DNA of 64,000 nt from Rhizobium leguminosarum (lineage in GTDB: Bacteria > Pseudomonadota > Alphaproteobacteria > Rhizobiales > Rhizobiaceae), in NCBI RefSeq assembly GCF_017876795.1, contig NZ_JAGIOR010000001.1, positions 3,064,501-3,128,500 of the forward strand, written 5' to 3'. Both the position numbers and the translations under genes were made by a program. Shown piece after piece: positions 1 through 12,905 of this stretch (position 1 is the first letter of the stretch; each line of letters begins with the position of its first letter). The notes under the pieces were generated by a model that was not told the DNA's origin, ran no database searches, and saw only the letters and a program-made list of their open reading frames with translations.

Positions 1-296
1 CGGAGGTAGCGGTACGGTCATGGGCAAATCCAGGATCGGCGGGTCTTTTCAGTAGCGGTTGCAATCGGCTGCCGTCAATCGCCAGCCATGCCGCAATGGC
101 GCAAAACGTGGCTGACAACACGGCGTTTTGAAAGCGAAGAAAAAAACGGTGGCCGGAATAACCATGACAAAATAGATCGTTAGCCTAAAATTGTAACAGA
201 TTTAAAAATCTGTTTACCTGTCGTATTTGGCTTGAACCGCGGCTAGCGCTTGGGATATACACCCGGCCAGATGAGATGTTCTTCAGGAGAATCGCG
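1..296. other. Intergenic region upstream of dksA
   Basis: I see no supportable coding frame here. The right half is AT-rich and probably carries the dksA promoter. It contains a perfect palindrome at 195-214, listed separately. The left edge may include the end of a gene lying outside the window, but no reading frame is convincing. Confidence 0.5.
195..214. promoter_or_regulatory. 20-bp palindrome upstream of dksA
   Basis: Two 9-nt arms, AACAGATTT and AAATCTGTT, flank a central AA, giving a perfect inverted repeat about 80 nt before the dksA start. Inside it, TTAA (202-205) followed after 7 nt by TTTAC (213-217) resembles a CtrA site (TTAA-N7-TTAAC) with one mismatch. Either an operator or a CtrA-like site is possible. 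The assignment is inference from sequence symmetry only. Confidence 0.3.
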
Positions 297-716
<420 letters not shown>

Positions 717-746
717 TGGTCTTCATGCAGACATGAGAGCAGAACA

Positions 747-777
747 AGCGCCGCGATCCGATCGCGGCGCTTTTTTC
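747..777 (+). terminator. Rho-independent terminator after dksA
   Basis: A 10-bp GC-rich stem (arms AGCGCCGCGA and TCGCGGCGCT, 747-756 and 762-771) with a 5-nt loop is followed by a T-run at 771-776. It lies 30 nt after the dksA stop. It also sits just before the 3' end of the convergent DUF1062 gene. Confidence 0.88.
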
Positions 778-782
778 TTTGA

Positions 783-1427
783 TCATTGTTCCACTGCATA
801 ATTGCCTGTCGCCAGAGGTTTCCACGATTGCTGTCGCTCGGCCTCCATGGAGAGGTCAATCATGACAAGGGTGCCATTCCTGATTCGTCGTCGCAGGATG
901 TCTGCCCGCGCAGGATCCGTCCGGACCATGCCTTCGTCGTGAAGAGCCTGCAGCCGCGAACGTGAAAGCTTCAGCTCCGAGGCCAGCAGACGGTCAAGGC
1001 GGGTGCTTGTTGGAAACGGCACCATCAGTTCGATTGCCAATTTCGTCCAATTGGCAGTTTCGTGCTGCATTTCCTTCGCGATTTCAAATTCGGCAAACTC
1101 ATCCACACGCAGCGATTTGTGTCGGAGAGCATCGAGGTTGAAGCTTTCGGCGCGGATCCAGTCCGGATCGTTGGATTGCAGCGCGTCAAGGACGGCAGGA
1201 TCGATGTCGCGGACATTCCGCCGCTCGAGGATCGGCCGGTTCCATGTCCTTTCGCAGGTCGGGCATTTGTAGATCAGCCAGGCGTCCAGCTTGCGGCCGT
1301 TGGCATTGAGCCGGATCTTGCCGCTGGATTGGTAGGCCCTCAGGCCTCCGCATCCGCCGCATGCAATCCAAGGCTGGGGCGCTGTCTTAGGAATAATGGT
1401 CCATCGGACCCGAAGCGTCTTGCACAT
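783..1427 (-). CDS. DUF1062 domain-containing protein
   Basis: A 214-residue protein matching the DUF1062 family as I recognise it. The N-terminus MCKTLRVRWTI is followed by a CGGCGG cluster and a later CPTC, together a likely four-cysteine metal site. The central part reads KLDAWLIYKC with WNRPI after it. The C-terminal third is rich in Arg and Leu and resembles an RNA-binding S4-like region (TRLDRLLASELKLSRSR). Function is unknown. The start ATG at 1427 is chosen because the family begins MC(K/T)T. An in-frame ATG at 1457 lacks a better ribosome binding site. The gene converges on dksA across the terminator. Confidence 0.75.
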   Translation of the reverse strand: MCKTLRVRWTIIPKTAPQPWIACGGCGGLRAYQSSGKIRLNANGRKLDAWLIYKCPTCERTWNRPILERRNVRDIDPAVLDALQSNDPDWIRAESFNLDALRHKSLRVDEFAEFEIAKEMQHETANWTKLAIELMVPFPTSTRLDRLLASELKLSRSRLQALHDEGMVRTDPARADILRRRIRNGTLVMIDLSMEAERQQSWKPLATGNYAVEQ

Positions 1428-1841
1428 ATCGTCTTGGTCTTCCGTTCGGAAGTCCATCGAGATGGTGCATGAGAAAACCCTTGCGGGCCCGGCGTGGCGA
1501 TGTTGTGGGCGGCTGAAGAGCTGAGACAGCAGAGCTGCACATGGCACATTGTAACGATGCCAAACCGGTCTCTCGCCACCACCCGATGAACATGTTCGCA
1601 TGTCGCCAGCGTGTCGCTAGGCGGCAGTACGGGTGAAACTGGAGTGAGACCGGTATTTACTTAGGCAAAGTGTAACCTCGAATGCGCCGACGCTCTTCAC
1701 CCTGATCGATAGCAAATCATCAGCATGATGGGGAGGCCTGAGGCATTCGGAAATTGAAAAAGCCGCGGCATGCGGCTTTTGTGCAACTTGATGGTGAAAG
1801 CGAAAGGGCGGCAACCCGGTGTGACGCGGGTGCGGTTTCCC
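1428..1841. other. Intergenic region, no gene seen
   Basis: About 410 nt lie between the starts and ends of two minus-strand genes. The only clear structure is the terminator-like hairpin at 1757-1780. A stretch at about 1770-1845 has a faint resemblance to a tRNA 3' half but lacks an intact T-loop and acceptor pairing. Short open frames here have no recognisable product. Confidence 0.5.
1757..1780. terminator. Bidirectional-type hairpin downstream of the fliO-like gene
   Basis: Arms AAAAGCCGC (1758-1766) and GCGGCTTTT (1772-1780) form a 9-bp stem with a 5-nt loop. The A-run and T-run on the two sides let it work in either direction. It lies 60-85 nt beyond the stop of the minus-strand FliO-like gene, so it most likely ends that transcript. 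Confidence 0.7.
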
Positions 1842-2915
1842 TCATTTGTCGCGATTAACGCTCATCTCGCCGAAGATGCGGGCGACTTCCTTCTGCAGTT
1901 CGGTATCAGCGCCGGTGATCGGAGCAAGCTCGGGATCGCGGCGCGGCAGGTTGCCCGGCTGCGGCTGCGGTATGGCTTGGCGGGGGGCCTGGTTCGCCGG
2001 CACTGGGACAATGCGTTCGGCCGTCAGATTGTTCGACATCTCCTCTTCCAGCACCTGCTGGAAATCACCGCGCATCGCTGCTGCCGACTGCGCAGCCGCA
2101 TCGGCCTCTGCCGTACCGGGTGCGGCGCGGGCGGCGGCCGGCATGACCTGGACAGGCGGGGCGGAGATCTCGGGTTCGATGCGCTGCTGCGGCAGCACGC
2201 GCTGGCGGGCGGCATCGAGAATCTCGGCCGCGCTTGCGGTATCGTGGAAAGATGCGGGCTGCGCGACCGAGGGAGCGAGGGGACGCTCCGGCGGGCGCGG
2301 CTGCGGCGGGGCGGCAGGCACAGGAGCGTCGCGTTCGGCCGACAGCGGAGCTGTCACGGGGTTTGCCGGAAGAGGGCTCGTCGCCACCGGCGGAGCGACG
2401 GCCGGCGGGGCAGGCGGTTCGGGGCGCGGCTCCGGCGAAACCGGCGCGGAGAAGGAAGGCTCGGCCGCCGGCTCGATGCGGGCTGCGACAGGGGCTGCAA
2501 CTGGGGCCGCAACTGGGGCCGCGACCGGCGGGCGGGGCGGAGAGACCGCCGCCGTTTCCGGCCGCGCTAGGGATATTGGTGGCTGCTCGAGGGGTTGCGG
2601 GCGGTTGGCGCTTTCCGGTTCGGCCGCTCCCGGCAGGATACGGCTTTCGATGACGATATCGCTCGGGCCGCCGATCATGATCAGGTGCTCGACGTCATCG
2701 CGGCGCACCAGCACCAGCCGGCGACGGGTATCGACAGCTGCGGCATCCAGCACCTGCAGGCGAGGCTGGCGGTTGCGGCCGCCGCGCACGAAGGGTGAGG
2801 GCGCCCGTCTGCGGATCACCCAGAGCACCAGTATGAGCAGGAGAAGCGCCAGGCCGACGCCACCGGCCGCAAGCAGAAAACGGCTGCCATAAGCTCCGAC
2901 AACATCATCCAACAT
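1842..2915 (-). CDS. FliO-like single-pass membrane protein
   Basis: A 357-residue protein. One membrane segment lies near residues 12-36 (FLLAAGGVGLALLLLILVLW) and is followed by basic residues. Next comes a short conserved-looking module, RLQVLDAAAVDTRRRLVLV ... MIGGPSDIVIESRI, which resembles the core of FliO, the flagellar export-gate assembly protein. The remaining ~240 residues are Pro/Ala-rich and low complexity. The ATG at 2915 has GGAG 9 nt upstream. A GTG at 2921 is the alternative. No other flagellar gene is near. It is divergent from cckA, so a link to cell-cycle or envelope control is possible. FliO homology is by pattern only. Confidence 0.6.
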   Translation of the reverse strand: MLDDVVGAYGSRFLLAAGGVGLALLLLILVLWVIRRRAPSPFVRGGRNRQPRLQVLDAAAVDTRRRLVLVRRDDVEHLIMIGGPSDIVIESRILPGAAEPESANRPQPLEQPPISLARPETAAVSPPRPPVAAPVAAPVAAPVAARIEPAAEPSFSAPVSPEPRPEPPAPPAVAPPVATSPLPANPVTAPLSAERDAPVPAAPPQPRPPERPLAPSVAQPASFHDTASAAEILDAARQRVLPQQRIEPEISAPPVQVMPAAARAAPGTAEADAAAQSAAAMRGDFQQVLEEEMSNNLTAERIVPVPANQAPRQAIPQPQPGNLPRRDPELAPITGADTELQKEVARIFGEMSVNRDK

Positions 2916-3222
2916 AATCACTTACTCCATTTCATATTCGGCACATATTGACGACTTTTCCGTTCCTTAGGCAAGGGCCGCCGGTGCTGTCCAGTCACGG
3001 GAGAACGCGATTTCGTGTTCCGCTGCCTGGGCGCCGGGCGATCTTGCGCACGGGCGGCCGTATCAGGGTTCAGGGGCAGATGGCGCTGTTGCCTGTGAAT
3101 TCAAGCAGTCTTGCCGGCCAGCGGTGTTTTTGCCGACGCGGCAAATTGCTAAGAAGGATAGAGTGCCTGATTCCCGCTTGGTGTTCGTGCTACGAAGCTG
3201 GAGGGGCTTATGTGAGGAATAC
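2916..3222. other. Divergent promoter region between the fliO-like gene and cckA
   Basis: About 300 nt contain the promoters for both divergent genes. I find no convincing CtrA box, hairpin or coding frame. A frame open across most of it continues into cckA without a good ribosome binding site, so it is treated as non-coding. Confidence 0.5.
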
Positions 3223-5823
3223 ATGACGAAACCGCGTCAGGCCGACGAGTATAACGCACCGCTTGTGGATCGTGGGGGGCGTTCTGGCACGGTTTTGCGA
3301 ATTCTTCTGCTCGCCCTCGTGCTGATCGCAGCCGCCGGCGGCTTTGTCGTCTTCAAGAGATCGCTCGACAACGAGGTCGTGCTTGGCGGTCTCGGCGTGC
3401 TCGCCATGGTCGGCATCTTCTTCCTGGTATCCTCGGTGATCGGCTTCATCGAGGTGATGCCGCAGCGCCAGTCTGACAGCCTGGCGCGCGCCTTCCTCAA
3501 CAGCCATCCCGACGGCACGCTGATTACCGACGACAAAGGCCGAATCATCTATGCCAACGCCGCCTATGGCGCATTGACCGGCGCGCGCAAGGCGACCGAG
3601 GTGCAAACGCTGGAAACCCTGCTGTCGCGCCACCGCGAATCGAACGAGGCGCTCTACAGGCTGGTCAACGGCCTGCGCGAGGGCAAGGAAGGCCGGGAGG
3701 AATTCCGCCTGCTGCGCGCCGTCGGCCCCGGCAGCAACAGCTCCGGCGCCCATTGGTACCGGCTGAAGGCGCGGCTGCTGCAACCCGAGGAGAGCGGCGG
3801 CAAGCCGCTGCAGATCTGGCAGATCACCGACATCACCACCGAGCGCGACGACCAGGAGCGCTTCTTCAAGGAGCTGCAGAACGCGATCGACTATCTCGAC
3901 CATGCGCCGGCCGGCTTCTTTTCCGCCGGCAGGAAGGGTGAGATCTTCTATCTCAATGCCACACTTGCCGAGTGGCTGGGGCTCGACCTCACCAAATTCG
4001 TGCCGGGCTCGATGACGATCGGCGACGTCGTGGCGGGCGAGGGGCTGGCGCTGATCCAGTCGGTGCAGGCCGAACCGGGCCTGAAAAAGACCGTGACGCT
4101 CGATCTCGACCTGCGCAAGACCAACGGCCAGAGCCTGCCGGTGCAGATCATCCACAGCGTCACCTCGATGCGCGACGGCGCACCCGGCGAAAGCCGGACG
4201 ATCGTGCTGGGGCGTGAAAAGAGCGAAGCCGGCAGCCAGTCTGCATCGGCTGCCGCCATGCGCTTCACCCGCTTCTTCAACAACACGCCGATGGCAATCG
4301 CCTCGGTCGACGGCGACGGACGGATCCTGCGGACCAACGCACCGTTCCTGAAGCTGTTCTCCGGCGTCGTCTCGCGCGACGATCTCGAAAAGGCGCCACA
4401 TCTCGAAACCATCGTGCAGGAAAGCGACCGGCCACAGCTGGCCGAGGCGCTGGCGGCGGCCAAGGACCGGCAGGGCGACATCGCGCCGATCGATACCCGG
4501 ACGCCGACCGACGAGGCGCGCTACTTCCGCTTCTATGTCAATGCCGTCATCGACCAGAGCGACGAGGCGCCCGAGGAGGCGGCGATCGTCTATGCCGTCG
4601 AGGTGACCGAGCAGAAGGCGCTGGAAGCGCAGATGGCGCAGACGCAGAAGATGAATGCTGTCGGCACGCTCGCCGGCGGCATCGCGCATGATTTCAACAA
4701 TGTGCTGACGGCGATCCTGCTTTCCTCCGACCATCTGCTGCTGCAGGCGCGGCCGGCCGATGCCAGCTTTGCCGACCTGATGGAAATCAAGCGCAACGCC
4801 AACCGCGCCGCGGTGCTGGTGCGTCAGCTGCTCGCCTTTTCGCGCAAGCAGACGATGCGGCCCTCGGTGCTGAACCTTACCGATGTCGTCGGCGACCTGC
4901 GCATGCTGGTCGACCGGCTGCTCTCCGGCACCAACGTCAAGCTGGACGTGCAGTATGGCCGCGACCTCTGGCCTGTCAAAACAGACCTTTCGCAATTCGA
5001 GCAGGTGCTGATCAATCTCTGCGTCAATGCGCGCGATGCGATGCCCGAGGGTGGCACGCTGACGCTGCGCACCCGAAACCTGACTGCTTCAGAGGTCTCA
5101 GCCTTCAACTATTCCTACATGCCGGCCGAGGACATGGTGCTGATCGAAGTTGCCGATAACGGCACCGGGATCGCGCCCGAAATCATGGACAAAATCTTCG
5201 AGCCCTTCTTCACCACCAAGGATGTCGGCAAGGGCACGGGACTTGGCCTTGCCATGGTCTACGGCATCGTCAAGCAATCGGGCGGTTACATCCAGCCGGA
5301 ATCCGAAGTCGGCAAGGGCACGACCTTCCGGGTCTTCTTGCCGCGCCACATCCCGGAACCGGTGGTTGCCGGCGAAGCAGGCTCGATCGGCAGCGCCGTC
5401 GCCGAGATCGGTATGCGGCCGGAGTCAACGGCGCAGCAGCCGGAGGACCTGACGGGATCGGCGGTCATCCTTCTCGTCGAGGACGAGGAGGCGGTGCGCC
5501 GCGGCGGCAAACGTATGCTGGAAACGCGCGGTTATACCGTGCACGAGGCGGGCTCAGGCGTCGAGGCGCTCAGCATCATGGAAGAGCTCGACGGCAAGGT
5601 CGACATCGTCGTATCCGACGTGGTGATGCCTGAAATGGACGGCCCGACGCTGCTGCGCGAGCTGCGCAAAACCTATCCCGACATGAAATTCATCTTCGTC
5701 TCGGGTTATGCCGAAGATGCCTTTGCCCGCAACCTGCCGCCGGAGGCGAAGTTCGGGTTCTTGCCGAAGCCTTTCTCGCTGAAGCAGCTTGCGGTGGTGG
5801 TGAAGGAGACGTTGGACAGTTAG
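3223..5823 (+). CDS. cckA: Cell-cycle hybrid histidine kinase CckA
   Basis: An 866-residue hybrid histidine kinase. It has two membrane segments near residues 26-44 and 50-75, then PAS-like modules (about 85-460). The DHp H-box GIAHDFNN lies near 486. The HATPase domain shows [26 protein letters not shown] and [10 protein letters not shown]-terminal receiver has phospho-acceptor Asp near 800 ([12 protein letters not shown]) and the partner Lys in LPKPF. In alphaproteobacteria CckA feeds phosphate through ChpT to the master regulator CtrA and to CpdR. The domain order and motif spelling match CckA closely. The start MTKPRQ at 3223 has GAGGA just upstream. Confidence 0.95.
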   Translation: MTKPRQADEYNAPLVDRGGRSGTVLRILLLALVLIAAAGGFVVFKRSLDNEVVLGGLGVLAMVGIFFLVSSVIGFIEVMPQRQSDSLARAFLNSHPDGTLITDDKGRIIYANAAYGALTGARKATEVQTLETLLSRHRESNEALYRLVNGLREGKEGREEFRLLRAVGPGSNSSGAHWYRLKARLLQPEESGGKPLQIWQITDITTERDDQERFFKELQNAIDYLDHAPAGFFSAGRKGEIFYLNATLAEWLGLDLTKFVPGSMTIGDVVAGEGLALIQSVQAEPGLKKTVTLDLDLRKTNGQSLPVQIIHSVTSMRDGAPGESRTIVLGREKSEAGSQSASAAAMRFTRFFNNTPMAIASVDGDGRILRTNAPFLKLFSGVVSRDDLEKAPHLETIVQESDRPQLAEALAAAKDRQGDIAPIDTRTPTDEARYFRFYVNAVIDQSDEAPEEAAIVYAVEVTEQKALEAQMAQTQKMNAVGTLAGGIAHDFNNVLTAILLSSDHLLLQARPADASFADLMEIKRNANRAAVLVRQLLAFSRKQTMRPSVLNLTDVVGDLRMLVDRLLSGTNVKLDVQYGRDLWPVKTDLSQFEQVLINLCVNARDAMPEGGTLTLRTRNLTASEVSAFNYSYMPAEDMVLIEVADNGTGIAPEIMDKIFEPFFTTKDVGKGTGLGLAMVYGIVKQSGGYIQPESEVGKGTTFRVFLPRHIPEPVVAGEAGSIGSAVAEIGMRPESTAQQPEDLTGSAVILLVEDEEAVRRGGKRMLETRGYTVHEAGSGVEALSIMEELDGKVDIVVSDVVMPEMDGPTLLRELRKTYPDMKFIFVSGYAEDAFARNLPPEAKFGFLPKPFSLKQLAVVVKETLDS

Positions 5824-6104
5824 CAGCCAGGCCGTGAACCCATAAACCCGAACGGCTGAGATGGGGTGGGATGCTGACAGTCAGCTTATTGTTGGAGGTA
5901 CTACAAAGCAGCCGGTGGGTTAGGCGACCTCACCTGTGAGCTCACTCATGCGCTGCGTCTTGACCCCCGAGCAGAGCGGTCCTACAAGATAGCTATGGCA
6001 ACACACCTCTGATTGGCCGCGCCTTTCGGCATTAAGCGAAGCGCAGTCCTGCACGGCACTGCGGGGCCACGTCCACTTGCCAAGCCAAAATCAGAGATTT
6101 TCCA
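5824..6104. other. Intergenic region between cckA and the P-loop kinase
   Basis: About 280 nt have no supportable reading frame and look lower in GC than the flanking core genes. Several short self-complementary runs occur, but none has the form of a terminator. Together with the following kinase it may be acquired DNA. That is inference from composition by eye. Confidence 0.4.
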
Positions 6105-6608
6105 ATGCCCACGCTCTACCTCACTTGCGGTCTTCCCGGTTCAGGGAAGACGTCGCTCGCCAAGATAATCGAACATGAAGCATCTGCCCTCCGTCTGACC
6201 GGAGACGACTGGATGCACCAGCTTTACCCCGGCATCTCTACTCCAGAAGCCGAAGCTGGTCCGTGCCGAGGTCGAGTCGAGAGCCTACAATGGCAGATCG
6301 CTCTGCGTGCCATCAGGCTTCAGTGTAACGTTGTCGTGGATTGGGGAGTGTGGTCACGGGCAGAACGCGACACCTGCCGGGAGGAAGCTCGCGCAGCTGG
6401 TGCCCGCGTCGTCCTCTGCTTCCTCGACGTTCCCTTTGATGAGCTTTGGGACCGGGTCTCTTGGCGAAACGCCGAGCTCCCAGTCGGCACGTTCGACATC
6501 TCGCGGGCGGACCTGCTTAGGTGGTCGACGCTATTCGAGCCGCCAACCGCCGAGGAGTTGGCGCTTTACGATCGGCAAACCCATCCAGCCATCACCGCCC
6601 TTACATGA
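6105..6608 (+). CDS. P-loop nucleotide kinase (AAA_33 / zeta-like fold)
   Basis: A 167-residue protein with Walker A GLPGSGKT at residues 9-16. A GDDWM motif near residue 33 suits the Asp of zeta-toxin or chloramphenicol-phosphotransferase-type kinases. VVVDWGVWSRAERD near 78 suits a Walker B and substrate region. An Arg-rich lid follows (DRVSWRN). The substrate is unknown and no antitoxin gene is adjacent. The codon mix is less C/G-ending than in the flanking core genes, suggesting acquisition. The ribosome binding site is weak (CAGAGA). Small-molecule phosphorylation is the likely chemistry. A toxin role is not supported by context. Confidence 0.75.
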   Translation: MPTLYLTCGLPGSGKTSLAKIIEHEASALRLTGDDWMHQLYPGISTPEAEAGPCRGRVESLQWQIALRAIRLQCNVVVDWGVWSRAERDTCREEARAAGARVVLCFLDVPFDELWDRVSWRNAELPVGTFDISRADLLRWSTLFEPPTAEELALYDRQTHPAITALT

Positions 6609-6662
6609 GGGGCCTCACAGCAGAACGATTGTTGCGGGACGGGCCGGCGAAGCCGATAATCC

Positions 6663-7589
6663 CTATTCCCCGAGCGCCACGGCAATCTCAGCCGCCAGCC
6701 GCGCATTGTTCTCCACCAGCGCGATATTCGTCTTCAGGCTCTGGCCATCCGTCAGGTCGAAGATGGTTGAGAGCAGATAGGGCGTCACCGCCTTGCCGGT
6801 GATTTCGTCGCGCTCGGCGCTATCAAGCGCCCGCTCGATATAGATTTCCATCTCCTCGCGGGCGATTTCGTCAGCCTCGGGCACCGGGTTGGCGATGAGC
6901 ATGCCGCCGTCGATGCCGAGCTGTTCGCGCACCGTCTGGAAATTGGCAATGGCGGCCGGGCTGTTTAGTGACAGCGGGCTGCGGATGCCCGAGGAGCGTG
7001 ACCAGAAGGCGGGGAATTCTTCGCTCTCGTAGGTGACGACGGGAACGCCGCGGGTTTCCAGCACTTCCAAGGTCTTTGGAATGTCGAGGATCGCCTTGGC
7101 GCCGGCGCAGACGACGATAACGCCGGTGCGCGCCAGTTCCTCCAGATCGGCGGAGATATCAAAGCTTTCCTCGGCGCCGCGGTGCACGCCACCGATGCCG
7201 CCTGTGGCAAAAACCCGGATGCCGGCGAGGGCGGCCGCAATCATCGTTGCGGCGACCGTGGTAGCGCCGGTGCGGCGCTCGGCGATCGCGAAGGCGAGAT
7301 CGGCGCGCGACACCTTCATCACTTCGGTCGCCTTGGCGAGCTGCTCCAGTTCGCCGGCTTCAAGGCCGATATGCAGCGTGCCGTGAATGACGGCGATCGT
7401 TGCCGGCACGGCACCCTGTTCGCGAATGATCGCCTCGACGCTGCGGGCCATCTCGATATTGCCGGGATAGGGCATGCCGTGGGTGATGATCGTCGATTCC
7501 AGCGCCACCAGCGGCGCTCCGCGCTGCTTGGCGCTGGCGACCTCTTTCGAATAGGCGATCGGCAGAAGAGGCGAGATGGGCTTGGTCAT
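6663..7589 (-). CDS. psuG: Pseudouridine-5'-phosphate glycosidase
   Basis: A 308-residue PsuG (IndA-like) enzyme. It cleaves the C-C glycosidic bond of pseudouridine 5'-phosphate to give uracil and ribose 5-phosphate. Recognisable blocks are ALESTIITHGMPYP near the N-terminus, VIHGTL, the glycine-rich FATGGIGGVHRGAE, VVCAGAKAILDIP and VTYESEEFPAFW. The ATG at 7589 has AGGA six nucleotides upstream and is preferred to the ATG at 7616. It lies just downstream of psuK in the same orientation. The two enzymes act in sequence (kinase, then glycosidase), so they are probably co-transcribed despite a RIME-like repeat in the 89-nt gap. Confidence 0.93.
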   Translation of the reverse strand: MTKPISPLLPIAYSKEVASAKQRGAPLVALESTIITHGMPYPGNIEMARSVEAIIREQGAVPATIAVIHGTLHIGLEAGELEQLAKATEVMKVSRADLAFAIAERRTGATTVAATMIAAALAGIRVFATGGIGGVHRGAEESFDISADLEELARTGVIVVCAGAKAILDIPKTLEVLETRGVPVVTYESEEFPAFWSRSSGIRSPLSLNSPAAIANFQTVREQLGIDGGMLIANPVPEADEIAREEMEIYIERALDSAERDEITGKAVTPYLLSTIFDLTDGQSLKTNIALVENNARLAAEIAVALGE

Positions 7590-7608
7590 GATCTTGTCCT
7601 GTCGTCGA

Positions 7609-7660
7609 TGGAGCATGATGCCGAAAAGTCTCAGCGGTTTTCGGCCGAGATCACGCTCAG
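7609..7660. repeat. RIME-type palindromic repeat, copy in the psuK-psuG gap
   Basis: The stretch starts GAGCATGATGCCGAAAAG and ends in a diverged complement. It matches the reverse complement of the repeat at 34438-34491 at most positions. Such palindromes are common in Rhizobium intergenic spaces and are known as RIME elements. It lies between two co-oriented genes and may form a hairpin in the transcript. Confidence 0.7.
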
Positions 7661-7678
7661 CTATTTAATTTCGCCGCT

Positions 7679-8623
7679 TCAATGCAGAATTCTGACCTTG
7701 GGAACAAGGGCAAGCGCCGCATTCAAGAGGTCCGGCGTCAGATTTTCGTTGACGGCGTGCCGCGACTGCACAGTCAGCGTGGCGGCCGCGGTGCCGTGAC
7801 GGACGGCTTCCTCAAGCGGCAGGCCGGCCATCAAGGCGGCGAGCGTGCCGGCCGCAAGAGAATCGCCGGCACCGGTGACGTCGGCGACAGTGTCGGCGAT
7901 CGGCGGTTGCAGCGTCACGGCGCGGCCCTCGCAAAGTGCCACGAGTTCGCGGCGGCCACGGGTGACGACGGCGTTCCTGATGCCGATCTCGTTCAGGAGC
8001 GGCGGCCAGCCGGCAGCGTCTTCCGGCTGTTCACCGGCAAGGGCGGCGGCCTCGGCCTCGTTCAGGAACAGGTAGTCGATATCCCCGATACAGGGTTTCA
8101 GCCTGACAACCTTGGCAGGCGAAATGGCGATCGCAGCGACGGGCTTAGCCAGGGAATGCGCCTTGGCAACGATCGCCGCGATCGTCTCTTCCGGCAGGTT
8201 GGCGTCGAAAAGAATGAGATCATGGACGGCGAAGGCCTCCCGCACCCAGCGGATCGACAGACGCCGCGGCACGAAGAAGCGGTAGAGATCCATGTCGGCA
8301 AGGGCGATCACCAGATTGCCGTCTTTCTCAATGATCGCCGTATAGCTCGGCGTCTTGCGGTCGAGGAAGACGAAAGGCCGATCGTCGATGCCGGCGAAAT
8401 CGGCGGCTTCGCCGACCACCTCGCCGATCGCATCGCCGCCGCGCGGCGAGATCATCGTCACCTGAAAACCAAGTCTTGCGAGATTGCGCGCCGCATTGAA
8501 GCCGCCGCCGCCCGGCTCTTCGAACCAGGTCCCGGGATTGCTGGCCCCAGGCGCCGTCTCGCCGAAGATGCGGCCACGTCTATCGATATGGGCACCGCCG
8601 AGAACGAGAATTTTTCTGTTCAT
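7679..8623 (-). CDS. psuK: PfkB-family pseudouridine kinase
   Basis: A 314-residue ribokinase/PfkB-family sugar kinase. The N-terminal signature is GGGGFNAARNLARLG. The C-terminal anion-hole motif DVTGAGDSLAAG carries the catalytic Asp. The adjacent psuG shows the probable substrate is pseudouridine, phosphorylated to pseudouridine 5'-phosphate before glycosidic cleavage. The start ATG at 8623 has GGGAGA 9 nt upstream. Substrate assignment rests on the neighbour, since PfkB kinases of different specificity look alike. Confidence 0.88.
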   Translation of the reverse strand: MNRKILVLGGAHIDRRGRIFGETAPGASNPGTWFEEPGGGGFNAARNLARLGFQVTMISPRGGDAIGEVVGEAADFAGIDDRPFVFLDRKTPSYTAIIEKDGNLVIALADMDLYRFFVPRRLSIRWVREAFAVHDLILFDANLPEETIAAIVAKAHSLAKPVAAIAISPAKVVRLKPCIGDIDYLFLNEAEAAALAGEQPEDAAGWPPLLNEIGIRNAVVTRGRRELVALCEGRAVTLQPPIADTVADVTGAGDSLAAGTLAALMAGLPLEEAVRHGTAAATLTVQSRHAVNENLTPDLLNAALALVPKVRILH

Positions 8624-8790
8624 TTCAGCCGCTCTCCCGATGCGCAAAAAGCGAATCGATGCGATGCGTTTTGGCGTGCGCGGGTCGGCATTTCAGGCCT
8701 AAGTCGTTGCTTTGCATCGATAAAACAAAAATAGAACACGGGTCGTTTTACCTTTTTCTTTCAATTGTTTGATCGCCTATTGCGAGAATG

Positions 8791-8805
8791 GAACAAACAG
8801 GGTAC
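8791..8805. promoter_or_regulatory. Putative LexA (SOS) box upstream of recA
   Basis: The sequence GAAC-AAACAGG-GTAC fits the alphaproteobacterial LexA consensus GAAC-N7-GAAC with one mismatch in the second half-site. It lies 47 nt before the recA start codon, where a LexA operator is expected. The consensus is established knowledge and the match is seen directly. Binding is inferred. Confidence 0.65.
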
Positions 8806-8852
8806 AAACTCGACATTGCTTGGGCGGCTTCAATAACCTAAAGGTGGATCGG

Positions 8853-9941
<1,089 letters not shown>

Positions 9942-9979
9942 TCTCGCGTTCAGTTTTTCTGCCAGTCCTTTAGAAAATC

Positions 9980-10022
9980 CAAACCGGCTGCATTCCCTGA
10001 TCAGAATGCGGCCGGTTTTGTT
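9980..10022 (+). terminator. Rho-independent terminator after recA
   Basis: Arms AACCGGCTGCATTC and GAATGCGGCCGGTT (one internal mismatch) enclose a short loop. They are followed by a T-rich tract at 10016-10022. It lies about 40 nt after the recA stop. Confidence 0.85.
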
Positions 10023-10106
10023 TGTCTGCTGGACAGTGGCGGAGGCGAACGTTAAAAGCCGATGGATTTAGATTTACCTGCCTCCGGCAGCATTGAAGGG
10101 CATAGC

Positions 10107-12761
<2,655 letters not shown>

Positions 12762-12786
12762 CCTGCGGGTTCATCGATGAATTTCG

Positions 12787-12821
12787 AAAGGCGGAGGCTC
12801 GGCTTCCGCCTTTTTCTTTTT
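12787..12821 (+). terminator. Rho-independent terminator after alaS
   Basis: An AAAGGCGGA arm and its TCCGCCTTT complement form a 9-bp stem with a GC-rich loop, followed by TTTTTCTTTTTT. It lies 26 nt after the alaS stop. Confidence 0.88.
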
Positions 12822-12905
12822 TGGTTTGCGCCGGAGGCAACTCCGCAGGATTTGTCAAATCGGGATATGGTTCTCTTTGGCCGATCGATTTGCACGAGGT
12901 TTGAC

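Noticed and set aside
1770..1845. tRNA-like 3' segment downstream of the FliO-like gene
   Set aside because: A stretch resembles the T-arm and tail of a tRNA (GCGGGTGCGGTTTCCC) but lacks a TTCGA-type T-loop, has no matching acceptor or anticodon arm and cannot be folded by eye into a cloverleaf.
3208..4995. Long minus-strand frame (595 codons) opposite cckA
   Set aside because: It mirrors the strong codon bias of cckA, has no recognisable motif, and is low in hydrophobic order. Such antisense frames occur opposite many high-GC genes here (also 10074-11645, 28907-30121, 42977-44647).
6105..6608. Toxin of a toxin-antitoxin pair (zeta type)
   Set aside because: No epsilon-like or other small antitoxin frame is present on either side, so only the kinase fold is claimed.
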